Shown here one piece after another: positions 28,400 to 37,228 of a stretch of DNA of 64,000 nt; the stretch's first letter is position 1; every line of letters begins with the position of its first letter. The notes beneath the pieces were generated by a model. It searched no databases. It saw nothing but the letters and a program-made list of their open reading frames with translations, and was not told the origin of the DNA. Source of the stretch: CAYZFD01 sp964477735. GTDB taxonomy: Bacteria > Bacteroidota > Bacteroidia > Flavobacteriales > Flavobacteriaceae. The position numbers and the translations under genes are program-made. The stretch spans positions 12,955-76,954 of the forward strand of contig CAYZFD010000002.1 of the NCBI GenBank assembly GCA_964477735.1, in the 5' to 3' direction.

Positions 28400-30153
28400 A
28401 TGGATTTTAAGCTCATTTCTGATTTTAGACCCACTGGTGATCAGCCTGAAGCCATTCGGCAACTCGCAGAAGGCATTCATCAAAACGAAAAGTTTCAAAC
28501 ACTTCAAGGTGTCACAGGCTCTGGAAAAACTTTTACCATGGCCAACGTGATTGAAAAAGTGCAAAGACCTACCTTAGTTTTGGCCCACAACAAAACACTT
28601 GCAGCACAGTTGTATGCAGAATTTAAGCAGTTCTTTCCCCAAAATGCTGTAGAATATTTTGTCTCCTATTATGATTATTATCAGCCCGAAGCCTATATTC
28701 CTACTTCAGGGACCTATATCGAAAAAGATCTTTCGATCAATGATGAGATTGAAAAGTTAAGATTAAGCACCACTTCTGCTCTGCTTTCGGGTCGTAGAGA
28801 CATCGTGGTAGTGGCTTCGGTTTCCTGTTTATATGGGATTGGAAACCCAGTAGAATTTAAAAAAAATGTCATTGCGCTCCATGTAGGGATGAACATCCCG
28901 AGAACAAAATTTTTGCACAAATTGGTAACCAGCTTGTATTCTAGAACCACAGCCGATTTCATACATGGCACCTTTAGAGTGAAAGGTGATGTTGTAGATA
29001 TTTTTCCAAGTTATGCCGACACCGCCTACAAAATTCATTTTTTTGGGGATGAAATTGAAATTATTGAAAGCTTTGATCCGTTAACTCATGAAAAACTAGA
29101 GACTTTCAAACAGTGGACACTCTATCCTGCCAATATGTTTGTGACCTCTCCCGAGGTTCTTCAAAATGCGATCAGACAAATTCAGGATGATCTAACCACA
29201 CAAGTCGCCTATTTTAAGGAAGTAGGTAAGCATTTGGAGGCCAAAAGACTGGAAGAAAGAACAAATTTTGACTTGGAAATGATTCGCGAATTGGGTTATT
29301 GTTCGGGGATAGAAAATTATTCGAGATACATTGATGGACGCGCACCAGGCACAAGACCCTTTTGCCTACTCGACTATTTTCCAAATGATTTTCTGATGAT
29401 GGTCGATGAAAGCCATGTAACCCTTTCTCAAGTGCATGCCATGTATGGCGGTGACCGCAGTAGAAAAGAAAATTTAGTAGAGTATGGTTTCAGACTTCCG
29501 GCGGCCATGGACAACCGCCCCCTGAAATATGAAGAGTTTGAAAACATTCAAAACCAAGTCGTCTATGTGAGTGCCACACCTTCAGATTATGAATTGCAAA
29601 AAACAGAGGGTGTTGTGGTGGAGCAAATCATTCGTCCAACAGGTTTGCTAGACCCAGAAATAGAAGTGCGGCCGAGCTTAAATCAAATTGATGATTTGGT
29701 AGAAGAAATTCAGCTACGAGCCGAAAAAGATGAGCGAGTATTGGTCACTACACTCACCAAAAGAATGGCTGAAGAACTCACTAAATACTTCAGTAGAATC
29801 TTTATTCGCTGTAGATATATTCACTCAGATATTGATACATTGGAAAGGGTTGAAATTATGCAGGATCTTAGAAAAGGTTTGTTTGATGTTTTGGTGGGGG
29901 TTAACTTACTAAGAGAGGGCTTAGACCTTCCGGAAGTCTCGTTAGTGGCCATTCTAGACGCCGATAAAGAAGGGTTTCTTCGCTCAACAAGATCCCTAAC
30001 GCAAACCGTAGGNNNNNNNNNNNNNNNNNNNNNNNNNNNNNNNNNNNNNNNNNNNNNNNNNNNNNNNNNNNNNNNNNNNNNNNNNNNNNNNNNNNNNNNN
30101 NNNNNNNNNNNNGGCTTAGAGATCAAATCGCTTTTTGGAAAGAAAACCTTTAG
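28400..30153 (+). CDS. uvrB: Excinuclease ABC subunit B, interrupted by an assembly gap
   Basis: The helicase-like damage-verifying subunit of UvrABC nucleotide excision repair. Visible motifs are Walker A GVTGSGKTFTMA, the beta-hairpin YYDYYQPEAYIP, the DESH box (MVDESHVTLSQ), and the helicase motifs VYVSATP and VLVGVNLLREGLDLPEV. The first 537 codons are intact to the QTVG that begins the GRAAR motif. After the N run the true frame is CTT AGA GAT CAA onward, LRDQIAFWKENL, which matches the UvrC-interacting C-terminus and ends with TAG at 30151-30153. By comparison with the family, about 110 codons are missing. Confidence 0.95.
30013..30112. other. Real assembly gap inside uvrB (100 N)
   Basis: The two flanks share no duplicated sequence, so unlike the other two gaps this one hides missing DNA. 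The codon arithmetic (two bases left over before the gap and two bases completing a codon after it) requires a missing length of the form 3k+2, and 100 does not satisfy this, so the N count is a placeholder. About 330-350 bases are expected from the family length. Confidence 0.9.
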
Positions 30154-30154
30154 G

Positions 30155-31348
30155 TTAAACTAAAACTGCTTGAACTTTATCTGCTGCTTCTTGAAATTCA
30201 ACTGCAGCATGAACTTCCAATCCTGAATGATCTATCAATTCTTTTGCTAAAGTAGCATTGGTGCCTTGAAGACGCACGATAATGGGCACCTTAATGGAAT
30301 CTCCCATGTTTTTATAGGCGTCAACAATTCCTTGAGCCACGCGGTCGCAACGAACAATTCCACCAAAAATATTGATTAAAATGGCTTTAACATTAGGGTC
30401 TTTAAGAATGAGTCTAAAGGCAGTTTCTACCCTTTGAGCATCGGCAGTACCACCAACATCTAAGAAATTGGCAGGCTCTCCTCCAGCTTGTTTAATTAAG
30501 TCCATTGTGGCCATGGCCAAACCAGCTCCATTAACCATACAACCCACATTGCCATCCAGATCTACATAGTTTAGCCCAACTGCTTTGGCTTCAATCTCAA
30601 TGGGATTTTCTTCTTTCAAATCGCGCATTGCTTCGTAATCTTTGTGTCGAAACAAAGCATTGTCATCGATGCTAACTTTAGCATCAACGGCCAAAATTTT
30701 GTTGTCAGAAGTTTTTAGCACAGGATTGATCTCAAAGAGGGAGGCGTCAGAAGCTGTGTAGGCCTTATATAAAGCCGTAACAAATGCTGTCATTTCTTTA
30801 AATGCCTGTCCACTTAAACCTAAATTAAAAGCTACCTTTCTGGCCTGGAAAGCTTGAAGTCCAAGGGCAGGATCAATTTCTTCCGTAAAAATGAGGTGAG
30901 GGGTTTGCTCAGCTACCGTTTCAATATCCATCCCTCCCTCAGTAGAATACATGATCATATTTTTACCAGTAGCACGGTTGAGCAATACAGAAATATAAAA
31001 TTCATCTGGTTCACTCTCACCAGGATAATAAACGTCTTCGGCAATCAAAACTTGGTGCACTTTTTTTCCCTCAGGAGGCGTTTGCGGCGTAATCAGCTGC
31101 ATGCCAATTATTTCATCGGCAATAGAACGAACATCATCCAAACTTTTGGCCAGTTTAACGCCGCCCCCTTTTCCACGCCCTCCTGCATGAATTTGTGCTT
31201 TCACAACAAACCAGCTAGTGCCAGTTTCTTTTTGAAGTTGTTGGGCAGCACTTACTGCAGCTGAAGCGGTATCGGCAACATGTCCACGCTGGACATTGAC
31301 GCCAAATCCTGCCAAAATTTGTTTTCCCTGATATTCGTGTAAATTCAT
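30155..31348 (-). CDS. sucC: Succinyl-CoA ligase (ADP-forming), beta subunit
   Basis: A 397-residue subunit of the citric-acid-cycle enzyme that makes ATP (or GTP) from succinyl-CoA. The ATP-grasp N-terminal domain opens MNLHEYQGKQILAGFGV and has VKAQIHAGGRGKGGGVKLA and FEINPVLKTSDNKILAVDAKV. The C-terminal domain has the GCMVNGAGLAMATMD and FLDVGGTADAQRVE loops and ILINIFGGIVRCD. The length is normal. The alpha-subunit gene is not next to it. Its stop is one base from the convergent uvrB stop. Confidence 0.97.
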   Translation of the reverse strand: MNLHEYQGKQILAGFGVNVQRGHVADTASAAVSAAQQLQKETGTSWFVVKAQIHAGGRGKGGGVKLAKSLDDVRSIADEIIGMQLITPQTPPEGKKVHQVLIAEDVYYPGESEPDEFYISVLLNRATGKNMIMYSTEGGMDIETVAEQTPHLIFTEEIDPALGLQAFQARKVAFNLGLSGQAFKEMTAFVTALYKAYTASDASLFEINPVLKTSDNKILAVDAKVSIDDNALFRHKDYEAMRDLKEENPIEIEAKAVGLNYVDLDGNVGCMVNGAGLAMATMDLIKQAGGEPANFLDVGGTADAQRVETAFRLILKDPNVKAILINIFGGIVRCDRVAQGIVDAYKNMGDSIKVPIIVRLQGTNATLAKELIDHSGLEVHAAVEFQEAADKVQAVLV

Positions 31349-31370
31349 GAACTTTGATTAATTGCGATTG

Positions 31371-31378
31371 CAAAAATA
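31371..31378 (-). promoter_or_regulatory. -7 promoter element of sucC
   Basis: On the minus strand TATTTTTG lies 22 bases before the sucC ATG. A TTAG, weakly like TTTG, lies about 20 bases further upstream. Confidence 0.45.
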
Positions 31379-31421
31379 GAAAATATCAACGCCAACGTCT
31401 AAAGAATTGTCTTTCAAATTA

Positions 31422-31437
31422 TGTTATATTTATAACA
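31422..31437. promoter_or_regulatory. Perfect 16-base inverted repeat between sucC and lysA
   Basis: TGTTATATTTATAACA is a perfect palindrome (seven-base arms with a two-base centre) lying between the divergent promoters of sucC and lysA, upstream of the lysA -33 box. Its position suits an operator, but it is AT-rich and could be chance; no binding protein can be named. Confidence 0.35.
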
Positions 31438-31471
31438 ATAAGTTATTTTTTTATAATTTTTTAAAAGTTGA

Positions 31472-31503
31472 TTTGATTAGGATGTTTCAATACGGTAGTT
31501 TTG
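31472..31503 (+). promoter_or_regulatory. Promoter of lysA
   Basis: TTTG at 31472-31475, a 20-base spacer, and TAGTTTTG at 31496-31503 match the flavobacterial -33/-7 consensus exactly. The element overlaps the TTG at 31501, which shows that this TTG is not the start codon and supports ATG at 31519. Confidence 0.75.
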
Positions 31504-31518
31504 CCAAAAATCTTTTCG

Positions 31519-32745
31519 ATGAACAACAAAGACTTACAGGCCATTGGTCATAAATTTGGCGGACCGATTTATGTTTACGATGCCCAAAAAATCGAATTTC
31601 AATATAAAAGATTAACGTCAGCATTTAGCAAAGTTAACGCCTTGCGAATCAATTATGCAGTGAAGGCCCTTTCAAACCTTTCGATCCTAAAATATATGCA
31701 TCACCTTGGTGCAGGACTAGATACTGTTTCGATTCAGGAGGTGCAGCTGGGACTTGCTGCAGGTGTTCCAGCAGAAAAAATCATATTCACACCAAATGGC
31801 GTCTCCTTGCGAGAGATTGAAGAAGTAAGAAGTTTAGGTGCTCAAATCAACATCGACAATTTGTCTATTTTGGAGCAGTTTGGAAGTAAATATCCCGAAA
31901 CGCCAGTTTGTGTCCGCATCAACCCTCATGTGATGGCAGGCGGAAATGCCAATATTTCTGTTGGTCATATAGATTCTAAGTTTGGCATCAGTATTCACCA
32001 AATACCACACATTCAGCGGATCGTGAAAAACACCAATATGACCATCAATGGAATTCACATGCACACTGGGAGTGACATTCTAGATATTGATGTGTTTTTG
32101 CATGCCGCCGAAATTCTTTTCGACACTGCAAAACATTTCGAAAATCTTGATTTTATTGATTTTGGAAGCGGGTTTAAAGTGCCTTATAACAGCAATGATA
32201 TCGAAACAAATATTGAAGAGTTGGGTGAACGTTTGAGCAAAAGGTTCAACCTTTTTTGCAAAGAATATGGCCGACCCCTAACCTTGGCTTTCGAACCCGG
32301 AAAATTTTTGGTGAGTGAGGCAGGTTATTTTTTATCACAAGTGAACGTTGTAAAACAAACTACTTCTACGGTTTTTGCACAGGTTGATACTGGCTTTAAC
32401 CACCTCATTAGACCCATGTTGTATGGTGCCCAGCACCACATCGAAAACCTTTCTAACCCCATTGGAAGAGAGCGATTTTACTCTGTGGTAGGTTATATTT
32501 GTGAAACGGACACTTTTGCTAACAACCGAAGGATTCCCGAAATTTCAGAAGGAGATTGGCTGTGTTTTAGAAATGCTGGGGCTTATTGCTTCACTATGGC
32601 CAGCAACTACAACTCTCGCTTAAGACCCGCAGAAGTGTTGTGGCTGGATGGTGAAGCAAAACTTATCAGAAAACGCGAATCTTTTGAAGATCTAATCAAC
32701 AATCAAATTATTATTGATTTAAAACAACCCACTGAAGTTGCTTAG
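31519..32745 (+). CDS. lysA: Diaminopimelate decarboxylase
   Basis: A 408-residue PLP enzyme of the alanine-racemase fold that converts meso-diaminopimelate to lysine. The cofactor lysine is K49 in NYAVKALSN. Further motifs are GIHMHTGSDI, the glycine loop FIDFGSGFKVPY, EPGKFLVSEAG, and the substrate-side VGYICETDTFANNR with GAYCFTMASNYNSR. The true start is ATG at 31519; the open frame to 31501 overlaps the promoter. The gene is monocistronic and converges with a mini T9SS gene, the two stops sharing four bases. Confidence 0.95.
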   Translation: MNNKDLQAIGHKFGGPIYVYDAQKIEFQYKRLTSAFSKVNALRINYAVKALSNLSILKYMHHLGAGLDTVSIQEVQLGLAAGVPAEKIIFTPNGVSLREIEEVRSLGAQINIDNLSILEQFGSKYPETPVCVRINPHVMAGGNANISVGHIDSKFGISIHQIPHIQRIVKNTNMTINGIHMHTGSDILDIDVFLHAAEILFDTAKHFENLDFIDFGSGFKVPYNSNDIETNIEELGERLSKRFNLFCKEYGRPLTLAFEPGKFLVSEAGYFLSQVNVVKQTTSTVFAQVDTGFNHLIRPMLYGAQHHIENLSNPIGRERFYSVVGYICETDTFANNRRIPEISEGDWLCFRNAGAYCFTMASNYNSRLRPAEVLWLDGEAKLIRKRESFEDLINNQIIIDLKQPTEVA

Positions 32746-33098
32746 CGTTGTTTTACCAACTTAATGGAGTAGTGGCCACGATTTGTCTCGAGACTCGCCA
32801 CATAAACGCCCTTACTCAGTGAGCTAACATCAACCTTATTTTGTGAGGGGGTGAGCAATTGATGATGCACTTTTTTACCTAGAACATCAAAAAGTGTTAA
32901 TTGAACTTTGTCCACCAAAGGAGGAAAACGAACTTCAAAACTGTAAACAACAGGATTGGGAAAAATATGAAAAGGAACTTGTTGGACTGCTGAATGGGGA
33001 TGACTCTCGACACTAGTAAACGCTAGTGATCCCAAACACAAAAACACGATATAAAATAACCTTTTCGTCAAGTGACTTAATTTTCGGCTAATATACAT
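32742..33098 (-). CDS. Small secreted protein consisting mainly of a T9SS type A sorting domain
   Basis: A 118-residue protein. The first 32 residues are a signal peptide (LFYIVFLCLGSLAFTS), a short linker of about 12 residues follows, and the remaining 75 residues are a type A sorting domain: FHIFPNPVVYSFEVRF, VQLTLFDVLGKKV, LSKGVYVASLETNRG and SIKLVKQR. There is no other cargo domain. The frame opens with TTG at 33101 directly before ATG at 33098. It lies 12 bases after the upstream Gfo/Idh gene and overlaps the lysA stop. It may be a remnant or a very small surface protein. Confidence 0.8.
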   Translation of the reverse strand: MYISRKLSHLTKRLFYIVFLCLGSLAFTSVESHPHSAVQQVPFHIFPNPVVYSFEVRFPPLVDKVQLTLFDVLGKKVHHQLLTPSQNKVDVSSLSKGVYVASLETNRGHYSIKLVKQR

Positions 33099-33110
33099 CA
33101 ATAATCATAC

Positions 33111-34175
33111 CTAAAGCTTTACCGTCTCTTTAGTCTTAACAGCTTTATCGCAAGCAAGAGCGATTTGAAGACTTCTCACAGCCGACTCTAAATGCGCACT
33201 AAGGTCCAATGAATGGCTGATGGCCTCATAAAAAAATTCTTGTTCTGCATTACAAAGCTCTTGATGACTGGGATCATCAGAAAAGCGTATCCAATCATCT
33301 GGATACTTGAATTTTCCATCCTGGCCGAGACTTGAATGGTGAATTTTCAATGTGTCAGATTTTGTATGACGATCAATATCATCCGAACCTTCATCATAAA
33401 CACCCTTTTCTGAAACTATAGAAACAGCGCCTTTCGGCCCAATGACATCTTTCACAAAATAAGCTGTTTCGCTCATCATGGGCCCCCAACCGGCTTCATA
33501 CCACCCCACTGATCCGTCTTCGAAACGAATTTGAAGCTGACCATAGTTGTATTGATTTTCGGGGATCTCATCTGTTAACCGAACGCCAATGGCGGAAACA
33601 CTAAGGGGCGCAGCCTGTGTCATTTGGCACATGACATCTAGATAATGCACCCCACAGTCAACAATAGGACTTAGTGATTGCATAAGGTTTTTGTGCACAT
33701 CCCACATATTTCCATGGCTTTGTTGGTTTAAATTCATCCGCATCACCAAGGGCTTCCCTAACTTTTGGGCTTCCGCAACAAACCTAACCCACGTGGGGTG
33801 ATGCCTCAAAATATATCCAACCACCACTTGAAGACCTTTTTTGGTAGCCAAATTTTTCACGCGCAATGCGCCTTCGACAGTAGTGGCCAGTGGTTTTTCT
33901 ACAAAAACATGACAACCCAATTCTAAAGCCAAAACCGCAAAAGACTCATGGGTGTCGGGATAGGTTGAAATACAAACAGCATCAGGTTTGCAAACTTTCA
34001 AGGCTTGCTCGTAATCATCAAAAACAGGATAGGCATTTAGAAACTGTTGGTTCAACACATTTTTACTATCGCCTTTGGATACCAGTCCAACAAGCTGAAA
34101 GTGTTGACTGAGGTGATAGGCTTTGGCGTGTGATGCACCCATGTTACCACAACCAACAACAAGCACACGGATCAT
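33111..34175 (-). CDS. Gfo/Idh/MocA family oxidoreductase
   Basis: A 354-residue NAD(P)-dependent oxidoreductase. The Rossmann domain starts IRVLVVGCGNMGASHAKAYH and includes CISTYPDTHESFAVLALELG and the catalytic-motif EKP (HVFVEKPLATTVEGAL). The C-terminal domain shows CGVHYLDVMCQM with a candidate active-site His. Substrates are usually sugars, inositols or biliverdin-like compounds, and nothing here distinguishes them. It may share a transcript with the mini T9SS gene downstream (12-base gap). Confidence 0.9.
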   Translation of the reverse strand: MIRVLVVGCGNMGASHAKAYHLSQHFQLVGLVSKGDSKNVLNQQFLNAYPVFDDYEQALKVCKPDAVCISTYPDTHESFAVLALELGCHVFVEKPLATTVEGALRVKNLATKKGLQVVVGYILRHHPTWVRFVAEAQKLGKPLVMRMNLNQQSHGNMWDVHKNLMQSLSPIVDCGVHYLDVMCQMTQAAPLSVSAIGVRLTDEIPENQYNYGQLQIRFEDGSVGWYEAGWGPMMSETAYFVKDVIGPKGAVSIVSEKGVYDEGSDDIDRHTKSDTLKIHHSSLGQDGKFKYPDDWIRFSDDPSHQELCNAEQEFFYEAISHSLDLSAHLESAVRSLQIALACDKAVKTKETVKL

Positions 34176-34227
34176 TTTAGGTAGATTTTCTTTAAAAATA
34201 CCAAATTTTAATCAAAACGATGATCAA

Positions 34228-35418
34228 TTACGCAATCACACCAGAGCCCAGTAATTCGTTCTGCTGATACCAAGCTGCAAATTGCCCTGAAGTAATGGCG
34301 GATTGGGCATTTTCGAAATGCAAAAAAGTAACCTCTTCAAAAACATGTAAAACTGCATTTTGCAGCGGTTGTCGATACCGAATTCTAACTTGAACAGGGA
34401 TTGATGATCCAGGAGCTGGCAATTTGTCGGGGCGCACAGCATGAAGCTCGGTATTATTGATTTGAAGTGCATGGCGGAACAATCCAGGGTGATGAGCGCC
34501 CTCACCTACAAAAACTGTGTTTGTTTTAACGTCTGTAGCCAACACAAAAAGCGGTTCAACAGTGCCGCCAACAGCAAGACCTTTACGTTGTCCAATGGTA
34601 AAAAAATGTGCGCCTTGATGGGTGCCAACAGGAGTTCCGTCTTGAACTTTGTAGGTTATTTTTTTTGAAGCTTGTTCAAGCTTTTGCGCCAAAGAACCTT
34701 CGATTTTATTTGAACTGTAAACTGAAAAATCTGCTTCAATACGAATAATTTCCCCTTGTTTTGGGGCTAGCTTTTGCTGAAGAAAATCGGGCAACCGAAC
34801 TTTTCCAACAAAGCACAATCCTTGAGAATCTTTTTTATCAGCTGTTACAAGTTCTAATTCTAATGCCATTTGACGCACTTCAGTTTTCTGCAAATGCCCA
34901 ATAGGAAAAAGTGTTTTTGCCAATTGCTGTTGTGATAATTGACATAAAAAATAGGATTGATCTTTGCTTTGGTCTGCACCAGCAAGCAACTGAAACATTT
35001 GGGCTTTGTCATCCCAGCCTTTTTGACAATAATGTCCTGTAGCCACAAAATCAGCGCCCAAATCTAGTGCTAGTTTTAAAAAAACATCAAACTTAATCTC
35101 TCGGTTACACAAAACATCAGGGTTGGGTGTTCGACCTTGTTCATATTCACGAAACATATAGTCTATGATACGGGTTTTGTAGGCTTCACTCAAATCCACA
35201 GTTTGAAAAGGAATGTTTAGTTTTTGGGCAACGAGCAAGGCGTCATTACTATCTTCTAACCAAGGACATTCATCTGAAATAGTAACGGAATCATCGTGCC
35301 AGTTTTTCATAAAAAGCCCTATGACTTCATACCCTTGTTTTTTGAGCATGTAAGCCGCTACGCTTGAATCAACGCCGCCAGACAATCCGACGACTACACG
35401 TTTTGATGAGGTTTTCAT
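34228..35418 (-). CDS. mnmA: tRNA-specific 2-thiouridylase
   Basis: A 396-residue enzyme that thiolates U34 of the tRNAs for Lys, Glu and Gln. It has the PP-loop GLSGGVDSSVAAYMLKKQG near the N-terminus, FVATGHYCQK, DQSKDQSYFLC, the two catalytic cysteine regions (PDVLCNREIKFD and SQGLCFVGKV), and the C-terminal beta-barrel with FTIGQRKGLAVGG. The length is normal for Bacteroidota. It follows yidC by 16 bases and so probably ends the pyrG-yidC-mnmA transcript. Confidence 0.96.
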   Translation of the reverse strand: MKTSSKRVVVGLSGGVDSSVAAYMLKKQGYEVIGLFMKNWHDDSVTISDECPWLEDSNDALLVAQKLNIPFQTVDLSEAYKTRIIDYMFREYEQGRTPNPDVLCNREIKFDVFLKLALDLGADFVATGHYCQKGWDDKAQMFQLLAGADQSKDQSYFLCQLSQQQLAKTLFPIGHLQKTEVRQMALELELVTADKKDSQGLCFVGKVRLPDFLQQKLAPKQGEIIRIEADFSVYSSNKIEGSLAQKLEQASKKITYKVQDGTPVGTHQGAHFFTIGQRKGLAVGGTVEPLFVLATDVKTNTVFVGEGAHHPGLFRHALQINNTELHAVRPDKLPAPGSSIPVQVRIRYRQPLQNAVLHVFEEVTFLHFENAQSAITSGQFAAWYQQNELLGSGVIA

Positions 35419-35434
35419 GACAGGGCAAAGATAC

Positions 35435-37219
35435 CTATTTTCGGCCTCTCGCTTTTTGTTGCTTTTCGGCCTCTTCCATCATCTCTTGCATTTTACGCTG
35501 AAAACGGTTTTGTTTTCGAGGCTTCTTTTTATTTTCTTGAATCTGAAGATGGATTTTTTCCTCATCAATAATAAAGTTCTTGATCACCAGCATGATGATG
35601 ATGGTGATGAGGTTTGAAACAAAATAATATAAACTTAGACCCGAAGCATAATTGTTAAAAAAGAACAACATCATGAGGGGCATAAGATACATGATGAATT
35701 TCATATTGGGCATTCCTGGTTGTGGCGCTTGCATTTGCTGACCAGTGGTCATTGTTGTATAAAAGAAAATTGCGATGGAGGCCAATATAGGAAACAAGCT
35801 CACATGGTCACCATAAAAAGGTATGTTAAAGGGCAGTTGAGCCACGGCATCATAGGACGATAGGTCTTCGGCCCACAAAAATGATTTGTTTCTTAACTGA
35901 AAAGCTACGGGAAAAAAATAGAACAAGGCCAAGAAAACAGGCATTTGAAGGAGCGCTGGCACACAACCAGCCATGGGGCTCACACCAGCTTTTCCGTAAA
36001 GCTTCATGGTTTCTTGCTGACGCTTCACAGCATCGCTTTTAAATTTGTCGTTGATTTCAGTGATTTCGGGACGTAAGACTTTCATTTTCGCTTGAGACAA
36101 ATAGGTCTTGTAGGTTATAGGCGACATCAAAAACCGTACAATAATGGTCATCACGATGATGGCAATTCCATAGGGTAGAAAGCTGCTTAGGAATCCGAAA
36201 AGCGGGAAAAACAAGTAGCGATTGATCCATCCAAAAATGCCCCAACCAAACGAAATCACATCAGACAACTCGTGGGGATATTTTTTTAACACCTCATAAT
36301 CTGAAGGACCTATATACCATTGGGCTTGGAAATGACCATTCCTAAAATCATTCGCGATGTCTGCTTCGGCAAGAAAATTCTTGGTAAAGAGGGTCGCTTC
36401 ACTTTCTTCTTCCACTAAATTTTCCGAGTTCATCGAAATTTTTTCGAAGGGTGATGAAGGAATTAAAATCATGCTAAAAAAGTGCTGATTGAAGGCCACC
36501 CACTTCACTTTGGATTCTTGATCATCATCACTCCCCATCGCAGATAAACTTCCCACTTTGTCGTCTTCATAGCGGTATTTCAGTTCAGTGTATCGGTTTT
36601 CATACTCTACACTTTTTGCTTGTCTTAAACCCTTGAGCTCTAGCGAAAGCTTGGTGTCTCTATATCGAGAGCTTTTATCAACATCTACTTCAAAATCAAG
36701 CAAATAGCTATCATTAGGAAGTGTGTATTTAAAATGAATTTGCTTATTGTCTGGAAGGTTGGCGACAAGGGTGACGATACTGCTTTTTTCGTCATTAGAA
36801 AAAATTGGTGCAAAAGCCAGCTGACGTGTATTCAAAGGCATTCCAGCAGTTGTTTCTAACTGGAAATTCAACTGACTATTGGCATCTTTCACAATATAAA
36901 TGGGGTGAGATTTATAGTCTTGAAAAGTTTTTAGCCTTACCTCTTTTAGAAATCCCCCTTGGGCGTTGAAAGCAATATAAATGAGGTCATTTTCTAATTC
37001 AATATCACCATCATAGAGAGCATTTTCTTGGGTAATCTCATCACCGTTTTCAACAGCAGTTGGGCTTTGTGTGGGGATTTCAAGTTGCTCAGTTACAGTT
37101 TGGTTTTCGGGTTTAGGGGATTGCTCCACAGGTGGCTGAACATAGAGCATCCAAGTAAAAATTCCCGCAATTAGGACAAAACCAATGATTTGATAGGGAT
37201 CGATCTTCCTCTCTTCCAT
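35435..37219 (-). CDS. yidC: Membrane protein insertase YidC
   Basis: A 594-residue inner-membrane insertase. It has an N-terminal membrane anchor (IIGFVLIAGIFTWMLYV), a large periplasmic beta-sandwich domain to about residue 340, and a five-helix conserved core with YGIAIIVMTIIVRFLMSP, MKVLRPEITEINDKFK, GCVPALLQMPVFLALFYFF and SGLSLYYFVSNLITI. The C-terminal tail is strongly basic (QENKKKPRKQNRFQRKMQ). It helps insert membrane proteins with or without SecYEG. It begins 9 bases after the pyrG stop. Confidence 0.96.
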   Translation of the reverse strand: MEERKIDPYQIIGFVLIAGIFTWMLYVQPPVEQSPKPENQTVTEQLEIPTQSPTAVENGDEITQENALYDGDIELENDLIYIAFNAQGGFLKEVRLKTFQDYKSHPIYIVKDANSQLNFQLETTAGMPLNTRQLAFAPIFSNDEKSSIVTLVANLPDNKQIHFKYTLPNDSYLLDFEVDVDKSSRYRDTKLSLELKGLRQAKSVEYENRYTELKYRYEDDKVGSLSAMGSDDDQESKVKWVAFNQHFFSMILIPSSPFEKISMNSENLVEEESEATLFTKNFLAEADIANDFRNGHFQAQWYIGPSDYEVLKKYPHELSDVISFGWGIFGWINRYLFFPLFGFLSSFLPYGIAIIVMTIIVRFLMSPITYKTYLSQAKMKVLRPEITEINDKFKSDAVKRQQETMKLYGKAGVSPMAGCVPALLQMPVFLALFYFFPVAFQLRNKSFLWAEDLSSYDAVAQLPFNIPFYGDHVSLFPILASIAIFFYTTMTTGQQMQAPQPGMPNMKFIMYLMPLMMLFFFNNYASGLSLYYFVSNLITIIIMLVIKNFIIDEEKIHLQIQENKKKPRKQNRFQRKMQEMMEEAEKQQKARGRK

Positions 37220-37228
37220 TCTATTTTT

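Noticed and set aside
30113..30163. C-terminus of uvrB read straight through the N run (ending at 30163)
   Set aside because: The gap length is a placeholder, and only the other frame gives the conserved UvrB tail; the frame to 30163 also overlaps the sucC stop.
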